Origin: Sphingopyxis panaciterrulae
Lineage (GTDB): Bacteria; Pseudomonadota; Alphaproteobacteria; Sphingomonadales; Sphingomonadaceae
NCBI RefSeq assembly: GCF_014199295.1
Contig: NZ_JACIJH010000002.1
Span: 482,348 to 546,347 of the forward strand
Direction of reading: 5' to 3'
Length of the DNA: 64,000 nucleotides
Notes under the pieces: model-generated
Database searches by the model: none
What the model was told of the DNA's origin: nothing
What the model saw: only the letters and a program-made list of their open reading frames with translations
Shown: in pieces, positions 51,062-59,943 of the stretch
Layout of the letters: each line of letters begins with the position of its first letter
How positions within the stretch are numbered: position 1 is the first letter of the stretch
Made by a program: the position numbers and the translations under genes

Positions 51062-52945
51062 ATGAGCTTCATCCTGCGCCGCATCGCGACGACCAAGACG
51101 GGCAAGCAGATCGTCCGCGACCAGCCGCTGGACGGCGACACGATCACGCTGGGGCGCGACAGCGGCAATGCGATCCACGTCGCCGACCTGGCGGTCAATC
51201 CGCAGCATGCGACGATCGCCAGCGCCGACGGCCGCCACGTCCGCGTGACCGCGCAGGCGGGGCTGGGCTTCGACCTCAACGGCCGGACGCTCGACGTCGC
51301 CGACATCGACAGCGCGGCGGGCGCCGAGCTGCGCTTCGGCGGCCACCGCCTGACGATCGCGCGCGAGGGCGAGGATATCGTGCTGCTCGTCGAGCGCATC
51401 GACGAACTGTCGCAATCGTCGAAGGACGTCGACGAGACGCGCGCCTTCTCGCTCGCCGGGGTGCTGCCCGGCAAGCGCGTCGGTGCATGGACCTTCGCGC
51501 TGCTGATGCTGCTCGCCTTTCTGGTCGGGCCGATCTGGGCGTGGCACAGCTATCGCGGGGTCGACGAGCGGCCACAGGGCTTTCATGCCGACCAGGCGTG
51601 GCTGTCGGGGCCGCTGTCGAGCGCGCACGCCAATCTGAAGGGCGATTGCCAGTCGTGCCATGTCGAGCCCTTCGTCGCGGTGACCGACAGGGCGTGCGTC
51701 GGCTGCCACACCGGCGAGCACAAGGCGATGAGCCAGGCGCATGCGGATGCGCCGCCCGCGATGCTGCTCGCCGCGCGCGCGCCGCCCGGCGTCGGCGGGC
51801 GGGTGCTCGCGGGCTTTGCCCACGCCTTCAACAAGCCGCCGGGGCGCTGCGTCGATTGCCATAGCGAGCATGAGGGCGCCGGGCCGATGCCCGCGACGCC
51901 GCAGAAATTCTGCGCCGACTGCCACGACGGCATGGCGGCGCGGCTGAAGGCGGCGGGTTTCAAGGCGACGGTCGCCGACGCCGCCGATTTCGGCACCGGC
52001 CACCCCGAGTTCCGCCCGCTCGTCCGCGCCGCGCCGGGCGCGAAGCCGGGGCGCGCGGCGCTCGGCCAGGGGGCGGTCGCCGATTATGGCGGGCTGAAAT
52101 TCCCGCACGACCTCCACCTGCAGGCGAACGGCGGGGTCGCGCGGATGGCGGCGAGCTTCCGCGGCCGTTATGACTTCGGCAAAAAGCTCGAATGCGCAAA
52201 CTGCCACCGGCCCGAGGCGGACGGGGTACGGATCGCGCCGGTCGAGATGGAGCGCGACTGCGCGATGTGCCACAGCCTGGCCTTCGAGAGCGTCGGCGGC
52301 GTCACCCGCACCTTGCGCCACGGCGAGCCCGATCAGGTCGTCGCCGACCTTTATGCCTATTACCGCTCGACCCCCCCGGCGCGGCCGCTGCAACTCGGCG
52401 GCATGGAGCGGCGGCGCCCCGGCGGCTATGCCGAGGGGCAGGTCTACAACATCTATTTCCGCGAACGCGCGGCGCGGCCGGCGCGCGCCGCCGACGCGGT
52501 GCGCGCGGTCTTTTCCAAGGGCGGCGCCTGCTACGACTGCCACACCGTCGTGCCGCCGGCGGCGGGCCAGGGCTGGCAGGTCGAGGCAGTGCATCAGACG
52601 CCGCGTTTCCTGGGCAAGGGCTGGTTCGACCATGACGCGCACAAGGAAACGGCCTGTGCCGACTGCCACACCACGGCACCGCGCTCGAAGCAGGCGAGCG
52701 ACCTGCTCGTCCCCGGCCTGTCGCAATGCCGCGACTGCCATGTCGGCGAGAGCGGCGCGCGGCTGGCCAAGGTCGAGACGGCGACCGCGTCGCCTTGCGC
52801 CATGTGCCACGAATATCACGGCGATGGCGGCAAGCCGTGGGTGCCGGCGCGGCAGCGGCGCAAGCCTGTGATCGCGATCACGGGCGCACAGACCCGCGCG
52901 CTTTATTCCGTGGCTTGGCGCGCGCCGGGCGCCGGGGGCGGATGA
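51062..52945 (+). CDS. FHA-TM-decaheme cytochrome c
   Basis: A 627-residue protein. The N-terminal forkhead-associated domain occupies about 1-110 (ITLGRDSGNAIHVADLAVNP, with Gly31-Arg32, Ser34 and His49 in the phosphothreonine-binding pattern). One membrane helix lies at 142-162 (AWTFALLMLLAFLVGPIWAW). The periplasmic part has ten CxxCH heme sites: CQSCH (196-200), CVGCH, CVDCH, CADCH, CANCH, CAMCH, CYDCH, CADCH, CRDCH and CAMCH. FHA must be cytoplasmic and the hemes periplasmic, which fits one N-in helix. Start ATG 51062 has GGGGAC upstream. No protein kinase gene is seen nearby. Confidence 0.88.
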   Translation: MSFILRRIATTKTGKQIVRDQPLDGDTITLGRDSGNAIHVADLAVNPQHATIASADGRHVRVTAQAGLGFDLNGRTLDVADIDSAAGAELRFGGHRLTIAREGEDIVLLVERIDELSQSSKDVDETRAFSLAGVLPGKRVGAWTFALLMLLAFLVGPIWAWHSYRGVDERPQGFHADQAWLSGPLSSAHANLKGDCQSCHVEPFVAVTDRACVGCHTGEHKAMSQAHADAPPAMLLAARAPPGVGGRVLAGFAHAFNKPPGRCVDCHSEHEGAGPMPATPQKFCADCHDGMAARLKAAGFKATVADAADFGTGHPEFRPLVRAAPGAKPGRAALGQGAVADYGGLKFPHDLHLQANGGVARMAASFRGRYDFGKKLECANCHRPEADGVRIAPVEMERDCAMCHSLAFESVGGVTRTLRHGEPDQVVADLYAYYRSTPPARPLQLGGMERRRPGGYAEGQVYNIYFRERAARPARAADAVRAVFSKGGACYDCHTVVPPAAGQGWQVEAVHQTPRFLGKGWFDHDAHKETACADCHTTAPRSKQASDLLVPGLSQCRDCHVGESGARLAKVETATASPCAMCHEYHGDGGKPWVPARQRRKPVIAITGAQTRALYSVAWRAPGAGGG

Positions 52946-52988
52946 TGATTCGGGCGACCGGGGGGCCGGCGCGGAGCAGGGGACGGAG

Positions 52989-53837
52989 ATGCTGATCGCG
53001 CAGATCACCGACATCCATATCGGCTTCGATCCGGACAATCCGGCCGAATATAACCGCAAGCGCCTCGACGACGTCCTCGACCTGCTGATCGAGGGGCCGA
53101 ACCGCCCCGACCTGCTGCTGGCCACCGGCGACATCACCGACCGCGGCGACCCCGACAGCTATCGCCGGCTGGAAACCGCCTTTTCGCGTTGCCCCTTTCC
53201 GGTGTGGCCGAGCGTCGGCAATCACGACCTGCGCGACAATTTTCATGCCCATTTCCCCGGCTTCGACGACGGCGACGGCTTCGTTCAATATGCGATCGAA
53301 CTGCCCGAACTGCGCCTCGTCACCATCGACACGCTGGAGGAAGGGCGCCACGGCGGCGCCTTCTGCGCCGCCCGCGCCGCCTGGCTCGACGCCGAACTGG
53401 CGAAGGACGCGGCCAAGCCCACCTATATCGTCATGCACCATCCGCCGGTCGAAAGCGGCATCGAATGGATGAACACCCATCCCGACGAGCCGTGGGTCCA
53501 TCGCTTTACCGAGGTGGTGCGCCGGCACGATCAGGTGCGCGGGCTGATCTGCGGCCACCTGCACCGCGCGGTCACCGTCGCGTGGGAGGGGCGCACCATC
53601 GCCATCTGTTCCTCGACCGCGCCGCAGGTCTCGCTCGACCTGCGCCCGATCGACGCGGACGCCCCCGACGACCGCCCGATGATCGTCGCCGAGGATCCTG
53701 CCTATGCGCTCCACCGCTGGAACGGACGCGAGCTGGTCAGCTTCTACGATCATGCCGGCGCCCACACGATGCTTGCCAAATATGACGCGCGGTTGCAGCC
53801 GCTGGTGCGCGAGCTGAAGGCCGAGCGGCCGGTTTAG
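52989..53837 (+). CDS. CpdA-like class III 3',5'-cyclic nucleotide phosphodiesterase
   Basis: A 282-residue metallophosphoesterase. The metal motifs are DIH (Asp8, His10), GDITDRGD (Asp48), GNHD (78-80), HHPP (His150-151) and GHLH (His190, His192). The order and length match CpdA-type cAMP phosphodiesterases. GGGGACGGAG precedes the start, and the gap to the decaheme gene is 43 bases. Lying beside a protein with two cyclic-nucleotide-binding domains, it is a good candidate for the enzyme that resets the signal. Substrate identity is inference. Confidence 0.85.
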   Translation: MLIAQITDIHIGFDPDNPAEYNRKRLDDVLDLLIEGPNRPDLLLATGDITDRGDPDSYRRLETAFSRCPFPVWPSVGNHDLRDNFHAHFPGFDDGDGFVQYAIELPELRLVTIDTLEEGRHGGAFCAARAAWLDAELAKDAAKPTYIVMHHPPVESGIEWMNTHPDEPWVHRFTEVVRRHDQVRGLICGHLHRAVTVAWEGRTIAICSSTAPQVSLDLRPIDADAPDDRPMIVAEDPAYALHRWNGRELVSFYDHAGAHTMLAKYDARLQPLVRELKAERPV

Positions 53838-53909
53838 GGGAGAGGTGACGGGAGGCCTTGCAAAGGCCGTTGGTTGCGCCATTTGCGAACTCGAGGCGTC
53901 ATCTCCTTC

Positions 53910-54010
53910 GTCACCCTGAACTTGTTTCAGGGGCCATGGCCTGCCCTTGAACGCAGCGCAGCGTCGAAGGAGATGCCGGGCCATGGATGCTGAAACAAGT
54001 TCAGCATGAC
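53910..54010. repeat. dispersed ~100-bp palindromic repeat, copy 4
   Basis: It reads GTCACCCTGAACTTGTTTCA on the left and TGAAACAAGTTCAGCATGAC on the right, with a CATGGCC/GGCCATGG pair inside. It lies between the phosphodiesterase gene and the convergent hutC end. The remaining 53838-54063 bases hold nothing else. Confidence 0.85.
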
Positions 54011-54063
54011 GAAGGAAGAGGCCGGTGCTCCAACCCGAAGGGTCTGCGCCTTTGCGACGAGGC

Positions 54064-54783
54064 TCAGCCTTCTTGCCCCCCGCTCGGCCCGAAACGCGCG
54101 ACCAGGTCATAGGCGTCGCCGGGGAAGATCTGGCGCACATGGGTGACCCCCTCGGCGCGGCGCCAGGTGCGGCGCTCGACGCAGAGGCAGGCGGTACCCG
54201 GCGCGACCTGAAGCAGGCGAGCGACGGCGGGGGATGCCGCAAGCGCCGAAATGCGCGTCTCCGCCTCGGTCCAGGGGATATGGCGGAGCAGCCATGTTCC
54301 CGGCGGGGTGTCGTCGGACCCGGCATCGGCGATGTCCGGAACGGCGGCGAGGCTGACGAGGCGATATTCGACCGCCAACGGAATGTTGTCGGCCAGATGC
54401 AGTCCGTCGAGCTGGATGAGTCGCCCCGCGCCGGCGAGCTGCGTCTCGGCTGCGTTTCCCGTTTCGGGGTCGCGGATGCGGCGTTCGAGGGGGACATAGG
54501 CGTAATGCTGGCCGCGCTCGCGGATCTGGGCCGCGAGGTCGGGCACGTCGAGGATCATCGAATGGACACGCGGCCGCGCGACGAAGGTGCCCGCGCGCTT
54601 GCGCCGGTCGATCAGCCCCGCGGCGGCCAGCGCCGACAGCGCCTTGCTGACCGTCATGCGCGCGCAGCCATATTGCGCCATCAGCGCCTGCTCGGTCGGC
54701 AGGCGGTCGCCGGGCGCCAGCTCGCCGGCGAGGATGCGCGCCTCGAAATCGGCGCGGATGCGCTCGTGGAGCGGCCCGCTCAT
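54064..54783 (-). CDS. hutC: histidine utilisation repressor HutC (GntR family)
   Basis: A 239-residue regulator. The winged helix occupies about 1-75 (LAPGDRLPTEQALMAQYGCA, then RMTVSKALSALAAAGLIDRR). The UTRA effector domain follows, with LERRIRDPETGNAAE, IPLAVEYRLVSL and CVERRTWRRAEGVTHVRQIF. HutC proteins bind urocanate and release hut operators. The gene overlaps hutF by four bases and is co-transcribed with it. Confidence 0.92.
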   Translation of the reverse strand: MSGPLHERIRADFEARILAGELAPGDRLPTEQALMAQYGCARMTVSKALSALAAAGLIDRRKRAGTFVARPRVHSMILDVPDLAAQIRERGQHYAYVPLERRIRDPETGNAAETQLAGAGRLIQLDGLHLADNIPLAVEYRLVSLAAVPDIADAGSDDTPPGTWLLRHIPWTEAETRISALAASPAVARLLQVAPGTACLCVERRTWRRAEGVTHVRQIFPGDAYDLVARFGPSGGQEG

Positions 54784-56156
54784 GCGAGCAGCCGCGCGAG
54801 GGTGGCGGCGTAGCGCGCGGCGACGGCCTCGCGCGCGCGGTGCCGTCCGGCCGCGACCAGCCTGTCGCCGCGCCGCCACACGCCATCGACCGCGCCGCGC
54901 CCGGCCGCGAAGACGAAGGCGTCGAGCAACAGGTCGCCATCCCGGCCCGCGAGCGAGGGATGGTCGCGGTCTAGGCTGACGATATCGGCGGACGCGCCGA
55001 CCGTGAGGCCGGCGGGGGCGCCGAGCGCGGCGCCGCCCCCCTCGACCGCGGCGGCGTAGAGGTCGGTCCCGGTCGAGCGGCCCTCGCCGCGCGCGAGCAG
55101 GTTGCGGCCGCGCCGCGCGAGGCGCTGGCCATATTCGAGCAGGCGCAGTTCCCCGGCGGCGTCGATCCGCACATTGGAATCGCTGCCGACCCCGTAGCGC
55201 CCGCCTGCCGCGACGAACGCCTCTGCCGGGAACAGGCCGTCGCCGAGATTGGCCTCGGTGATCGGACAGAGGCCGGCGACCGCGCCGCTTTGGGCCATCG
55301 CGGCGGTTTCGCCGGCGGTCATGTGGGTCGCGTGGACGAGGCACCAGCGCGCGTCGACCGCGGCATGGTCGAGCAGCCATTCGACCGGCCGCGCGCCGCT
55401 CCATGCAAGGCAATCCTCGACCTCCTTCATCTGCTCGGCGATGTGGATATGGACCGGGCGGCCCTCGGCGAGGGGCGCGAGCGCCGCCAGTTGCCCGGCC
55501 GACACCGCGCGCAGGCTGTGCGGGGCGACGCCGACGACCGCGTCGGGCAGGTGCGCCGCCGCCGCGTCGGCACCGGCGAGCAGGCGCGCATAACCGTCGA
55601 GGTCGTGGACGAAACGCGCCTGCGCTGGCGTCGGCGGCTGCGCACCGAATCCGGCGTGGGCGTAGAGGACGGGGAGCAGGGTCAGCGCGATGCCGCTTTC
55701 GGCCGCGGCGTCGACGATCGCGGCGCTGGTTTCGGCGGGATCGGCATAGGGCGCGCCGCCCGGCGCATGGTGCAGATAGTGGAATTCGCCGACGCGGGTG
55801 AAGCCGCTTTCGAGCATCTCGACATAGGCGAGCGCTGCGACGGCGCGGATGTCGTCGGGGGTCATCCGATCGAGAAAGCGGTACATGGTCTCGCGCCACG
55901 TCCAGAAGCTGTCGCCCGCCGGTCCGCGCCGCTCGGCGAGTCCGGCCATGCCGCGCTGGAAGGCGTGGCTGTGGAGGTTGGGAAGACCGGGCAGCGCGCA
56001 ACCGTGGCGCGCGTCGCCGGGGGCGGGCGCGGCGCCGGTTTCGACGGCGGCGATCCTTCCCGCGGCGATGGTCAGGCGCACGCCGCGCGCCCAGCCCGAG
56101 GGCAGCAGCGCGTCGTCGAAGAAGAGATGATGTTCGGTCGCCTGTTCGCCAGCCAT
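54780..56156 (-). CDS. hutF: formimidoylglutamate deiminase HutF
   Basis: A 458-residue amidohydrolase. The metal motif is LPNLHSHAFQRGMAGLAE. It continues with FWTWRETMYRF, VGEFHYLHHAPGG, VHIHIAEQMKEVEDC, LVHATHMTAGE and GVGSDSNVRID. It converts N-formimidoyl-glutamate to N-formyl-glutamate and ammonia. ATG 56156 has GGAGG upstream; the longer in-frame extension encodes an Arg-rich stretch that runs toward the neighbouring repeat. Confidence 0.92.
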   Translation of the reverse strand: MAGEQATEHHLFFDDALLPSGWARGVRLTIAAGRIAAVETGAAPAPGDARHGCALPGLPNLHSHAFQRGMAGLAERRGPAGDSFWTWRETMYRFLDRMTPDDIRAVAALAYVEMLESGFTRVGEFHYLHHAPGGAPYADPAETSAAIVDAAAESGIALTLLPVLYAHAGFGAQPPTPAQARFVHDLDGYARLLAGADAAAAHLPDAVVGVAPHSLRAVSAGQLAALAPLAEGRPVHIHIAEQMKEVEDCLAWSGARPVEWLLDHAAVDARWCLVHATHMTAGETAAMAQSGAVAGLCPITEANLGDGLFPAEAFVAAGGRYGVGSDSNVRIDAAGELRLLEYGQRLARRGRNLLARGEGRSTGTDLYAAAVEGGGAALGAPAGLTVGASADIVSLDRDHPSLAGRDGDLLLDAFVFAAGRGAVDGVWRRGDRLVAAGRHRAREAVAARYAATLARLLA

Positions 56157-56190
56157 GATCCGCCTCCGTCTCCGCCTTCTCTCTTCTCGC

Positions 56191-56291
56191 GTCATGCTGA
56201 ACTTGTTTCAGCATCCATGGCCCGGTCTTGCTGCAAACGCCGCGTAAGCCGAGAGGGCAGACCATGGATGCTGAAACAAGTTCAGCATGAC
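56191..56291. repeat. dispersed ~100-bp palindromic repeat, copy 5
   Basis: It begins GTCATGCTGAACTTGTTTCA and ends TGAAACAAGTTCAGCATGAC, with 28-bp near-perfect outer arms including CCATGG. It separates hutF from the hutI promoter region. Confidence 0.85.
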
Positions 56292-56343
56292 GAAGGCGGG
56301 AAGGGTGGCGCCTTTCGTCTGCGTCATCCCTACCGCCTGCATT

Positions 56344-56357
56344 TATGTCTATACATT
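56344..56357. promoter_or_regulatory. candidate HutC operator
   Basis: The dyad ATGTCTATACAT is a short AT-rich palindrome (ATGT/ACAT arms) in the divergent hutF-hutI region, about 60 bases before hutI. GntR/HutC proteins usually bind sites of this type. TACATTATT inside it could also be a -10. Assignment is inferred from position and symmetry. Confidence 0.45.
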
Positions 56358-56418
56358 ATTGTGCGATTGGTGCAATCTCGCGGCATCAGGACAGAATGAG
56401 TCAGGGATCGAGGCGATC

Positions 56419-57618
56419 ATGCGCTGTGACAGGCTGTGGACCGATGCGCGGCTGGCGACGATGGCGGGCGACGGGCTCGGCATCGTCGAGCGGGGTGTGG
56501 TCGCGGCGAAGGGCGGCGCGATCCTCTATGCCGGCGCGGCCGCCGACGCGCCGGCGTTCGAGGCCGATGCGGTAACCCGCTGCGACGGGCGCTGGATCAC
56601 GCCTGGCCTGATCGACTGCCACACCCATCTGGTCCACGCCGGCAATCGCGCCCGCGAATTCGAGATGCGGCTCGAGGGCGCCTCCTATGAAGAGATCGCC
56701 CGCGCCGGGGGCGGCATCGTCTCGACCATGCGCGCGACGCGGGCGGCGAGCGAGGCGGAACTGGTCGCCACCGCGCTGCCGCGCCTCGACGCGCTGCTCG
56801 CCGAAGGCGTGACGACGGTCGAGATCAAGTCGGGCTATGGGCTCGATACCGACAGCGAGATCCGCATGTTGCGCGCCGCGCGGCGGCTCGGCGAGGTGCG
56901 CGACGTGCGGGTTTCGACGACCTTCCTCGGCGCGCACGCGCTGCCGCCCGATTATGAAGGCGACGCCGACGCCTATATCGCCCATGTCGTGGACGCGATG
57001 CTGCCCGAGGTCGCGCGGCTCGGCCTCGCCGACGCGGTGGATGCTTTTTGCGAAACCATCGGCTTCACCGCCGCGCAGACCGGGCGGTTGTTCGAGGCCG
57101 CGACCCGTGCCGGGCTGCCGGTGAAGCTCCACGCCGAGCAATTGTCGAACCAGCATGGCGCCGCGCTCGCCGCGCGCTTCGGGGCGCTGTCGGCCGATCA
57201 CCTCGAATATCTGGATCAGGCGGGCGTCGCGGCGATGGCGAAGGCGGGCACGGTCGCGACTTTGCTGCCCGGCGCCTTTTATTTCGTGCGCGAAACGCGC
57301 CTGCCGCCGGTCGCGGCGCTGCGCGCGGCGGGTGTCCCCATCGCGCTCGCGACCGACTGCAACCCCGGCACCTCGCCGCTGACTTCGCCGCTGCTGGTGA
57401 TGAACATGGGCGCGACCTTGTTCCGCCTGACCGTCGCCGAATGCCTGCGCGGCGTCACGCGCAACGCGGCCGCGGCGCTGGGGCTCGGCGACCGCATCGG
57501 GACGCTCGAAGCCGGCAAGGCCTGCGACCTTGCGATCTGGGACGTCGAGCATCCCGCCGAGCTCGTCTATCTTATGGGGCTGAACCCGCTCCATGCCCGC
57601 ATATGGAGTGGCCGATGA
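56419..57618 (+). CDS. hutI: imidazolonepropionase HutI
   Basis: A 399-residue amidohydrolase. The metal-binding segment is [20 protein letters not shown]. Other key regions are [64 protein letters not shown] and [12 protein letters not shown]. It opens 4-imidazolone-5-propionate to formimidoylglutamate. ATG 56419 follows GAGGCG. It overlaps hutH by four bases. Confidence 0.95.
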   Translation: MRCDRLWTDARLATMAGDGLGIVERGVVAAKGGAILYAGAAADAPAFEADAVTRCDGRWITPGLIDCHTHLVHAGNRAREFEMRLEGASYEEIARAGGGIVSTMRATRAASEAELVATALPRLDALLAEGVTTVEIKSGYGLDTDSEIRMLRAARRLGEVRDVRVSTTFLGAHALPPDYEGDADAYIAHVVDAMLPEVARLGLADAVDAFCETIGFTAAQTGRLFEAATRAGLPVKLHAEQLSNQHGAALAARFGALSADHLEYLDQAGVAAMAKAGTVATLLPGAFYFVRETRLPPVAALRAAGVPIALATDCNPGTSPLTSPLLVMNMGATLFRLTVAECLRGVTRNAAAALGLGDRIGTLEAGKACDLAIWDVEHPAELVYLMGLNPLHARIWSGR

Positions 57619-59144
57619 CCGATATCCTCCTCGTTCCCGGCGCCGTTTCGCTGGCCGACTGGCGCGCCATCCACCGCGGCGCCGCGGTGCGGCTCGACCC
57701 GGCGGCGGCGTCGCGCATCGCCGAAAGCGCCGCGGCGGTCGGCCGCATCCTCGCGCATGGCGACCCGGTCTATGGCATCAACACCGGTTTCGGAAAGCTG
57801 GCGAGCGTGCGGATCGACGCGGCCGACCTGGCGACCCTTCAGCGCAATATCGTGCTCAGTCACGCGGCGGGGACCGGGGCGCCGTCGCCGGCGCCGGTGG
57901 TGCGGCTGATGATGGCGCTCAAGCTCGTCAGCCTCGCGCAGGGCGCCTCGGGGGTGCGACCCGAAACGGTGGCGTTGCTCGAAGCGATGCTGGGACAAGG
58001 GCTGACCCCCGTGGTGCCGTCGCAGGGCTCGGTGGGGGCGAGCGGCGACCTCGCCCCGCTCGCGCATATGGCGGCGGCGATGATCGGGGTCGGCGAGATC
58101 GAGCTGGCGGGCGAACGGCTGCCCGCCGCCGAGGCGCTCGCGCGCGCCGGTCTGGCACCGCTGGACCTGGCCGCGAAGGAAGGGCTGGCGCTGCTCAACG
58201 GCACGCAATTTTCGACCGCCAATGCGCTCGCCGGTCTCTTCGCGGCCGAAACGCTGTTCGCCGCCGCGCTCGTCACCGGCGCGCTGTCGACCGAGGCGGC
58301 CAAGGGGTCGGACACCCCCTTCGACCCGCGCATCCACGACCTGCGCCGCCATCGCGGGCAGATCGAGGTCGCGGCGGCGCTGCGCGCGCTGATGGCGGGA
58401 TCGGCGATCCGCGCCAGTCACCGCGACGGCGACCCGCGCGTGCAGGACCCCTATTGCCTGCGCTGCCAGCCACAGGTCATGGGCGCCGCGCTCGACCTGC
58501 TGCGCCAGGCCGCGACGACGCTGGCGGTCGAGGCGAACGGCGTGTCCGACAATCCGCTGATCTTCCCGGATGCCGATGAGGCCCTGTCGGGCGGCAATTT
58601 CCATGCCGAGCCGGTCGCCTTCGCCGCCGACATGATCGCGCTGGCGCTGTGCGAGATCGGCTCGATCGCCGAGCGGCGGATCGCAATGCTGGTCGACCCG
58701 GCGCTGTCGGGACTGCCCGCCTTCCTGACCCCGCAGCCGGGGCTGAATTCGGGCTTCATGATCCCGCAGGTCACGGCCGCGGCGCTGGTCAGCGAGAACA
58801 AGCAGCGCGCCTATCCGGCGAGCGTTGATTCGATCCCAACCTCGGCCAATCAGGAGGATCATGTGTCGATGGCGGCGCACGGCGCGCGGCGGCTGCTTGC
58901 GATGGCGGAGAATGCGAGCGCGGTGATCGGCATCGAGCTGCTCGCGGCGGCGCAGGGGTGCGATTTCCATGCCGGGCTGGCTTCGTCGGGCGCGCTGGAG
59001 GCCGTGCGCGGCCGGCTGCGCGCGGCGGTGCCGATGCTCGACCACGACCGGCATTTCCACCCGGACATGGAGGCGGCGACCGCGCTGGTGCGCGGCGGCG
59101 CGGTGGCGGAGGCGGCGGGGCTGGCGCTGCCGGGGATCGCCTGA
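57615..59144 (+). CDS. hutH: histidine ammonia-lyase HutH
   Basis: A 509-residue lyase converting histidine to urocanate. The self-forming MIO group comes from Ala142-Ser143-Gly144 in [32 protein letters not shown] and the C-terminal [14 protein letters not shown] are also conserved. It is the normal length for the family. ATG 57615 overlaps the hutI stop. Confidence 0.97.
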   Translation: MTDILLVPGAVSLADWRAIHRGAAVRLDPAAASRIAESAAAVGRILAHGDPVYGINTGFGKLASVRIDAADLATLQRNIVLSHAAGTGAPSPAPVVRLMMALKLVSLAQGASGVRPETVALLEAMLGQGLTPVVPSQGSVGASGDLAPLAHMAAAMIGVGEIELAGERLPAAEALARAGLAPLDLAAKEGLALLNGTQFSTANALAGLFAAETLFAAALVTGALSTEAAKGSDTPFDPRIHDLRRHRGQIEVAAALRALMAGSAIRASHRDGDPRVQDPYCLRCQPQVMGAALDLLRQAATTLAVEANGVSDNPLIFPDADEALSGGNFHAEPVAFAADMIALALCEIGSIAERRIAMLVDPALSGLPAFLTPQPGLNSGFMIPQVTAAALVSENKQRAYPASVDSIPTSANQEDHVSMAAHGARRLLAMAENASAVIGIELLAAAQGCDFHAGLASSGALEAVRGRLRAAVPMLDHDRHFHPDMEAATALVRGGAVAEAAGLALPGIA

Positions 59145-59941
59145 TGGACTGGCTGCGCGTCCATCGCGGCGAGGCGCCGCTGGTCGTCGCCGTTCCGCAC
59201 GGCGGCATCGGGCTGGCCGGATTGGAGGACGCCTTCGTCTCGCCGTGGCGGGCGCGGCTCGACACCGACTGGTGGGTGGAGGATCTTTATGCCTTCGTCC
59301 GCGATCTCGGCGCGACGACGGTGGCGACCGGCATCTCGCGCAGCGTCATCGACATGAACCGCGACCCGTCGGGCGCCTCGCTCTATCCGGGGCAGGCGAC
59401 GACCGAATTGTGCCCCACGACGACCTTCGACGGCGACCCGCTCTATCGGGGCGCCGCGCCCGATGCGGGCGAGATCGCGCGGCGCAAGCGGGCGTTCTTC
59501 GAGCCCTATCACAGGGCGCTGGCCGCCGAGGTCGCGCGGCTGCGCGCCCTCCATGGCCGCGTCCTGCTCTACGACGCCCATTCGATCCGCAGCCACGTCC
59601 CGCGCCTGTTCGACGGTGAATTACGACAATTCAACATCGGCACCAACGGCGGCACGACCTGCGCGCCCGAGTTGGAAGCCGCGGTTGCCGCGATCTGCAC
59701 CGCGAGCGGACAGAGCCATGTCGTCAACGGCCGCTTCAAGGGCGGCTGGACGACGCGCCATTACGGCCGCCCCGAAAGCGGCGTCCACGCGATCCAGATG
59801 GAGTTGGCGATGCGCGGCTATATGACCGAGCCGGCGATGCTCGACGAGGGCAACTGGCCGCCCCCCCTCGACAGCGCGCCCGCGATCCTGCCGGTGTTGC
59901 GGCAGGTGATCGCCGCCGTGCTCGACTTTGCGAAAGGATGA
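59144..59941 (+). CDS. hutG: N-formylglutamate deformylase HutG
   Basis: A 265-residue zinc hydrolase with [11 protein letters not shown] at the metal site, [33 protein letters not shown] and [20 protein letters not shown]. It releases formate and glutamate. It overlaps hutH as TGATG. Its presence with HutF shows the two-step deiminase/deformylase route, not the formiminoglutamase route. Confidence 0.95.
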   Translation: MDWLRVHRGEAPLVVAVPHGGIGLAGLEDAFVSPWRARLDTDWWVEDLYAFVRDLGATTVATGISRSVIDMNRDPSGASLYPGQATTELCPTTTFDGDPLYRGAAPDAGEIARRKRAFFEPYHRALAAEVARLRALHGRVLLYDAHSIRSHVPRLFDGELRQFNIGTNGGTTCAPELEAAVAAICTASGQSHVVNGRFKGGWTTRHYGRPESGVHAIQMELAMRGYMTEPAMLDEGNWPPPLDSAPAILPVLRQVIAAVLDFAKG

Positions 59942-59943
59942 CC

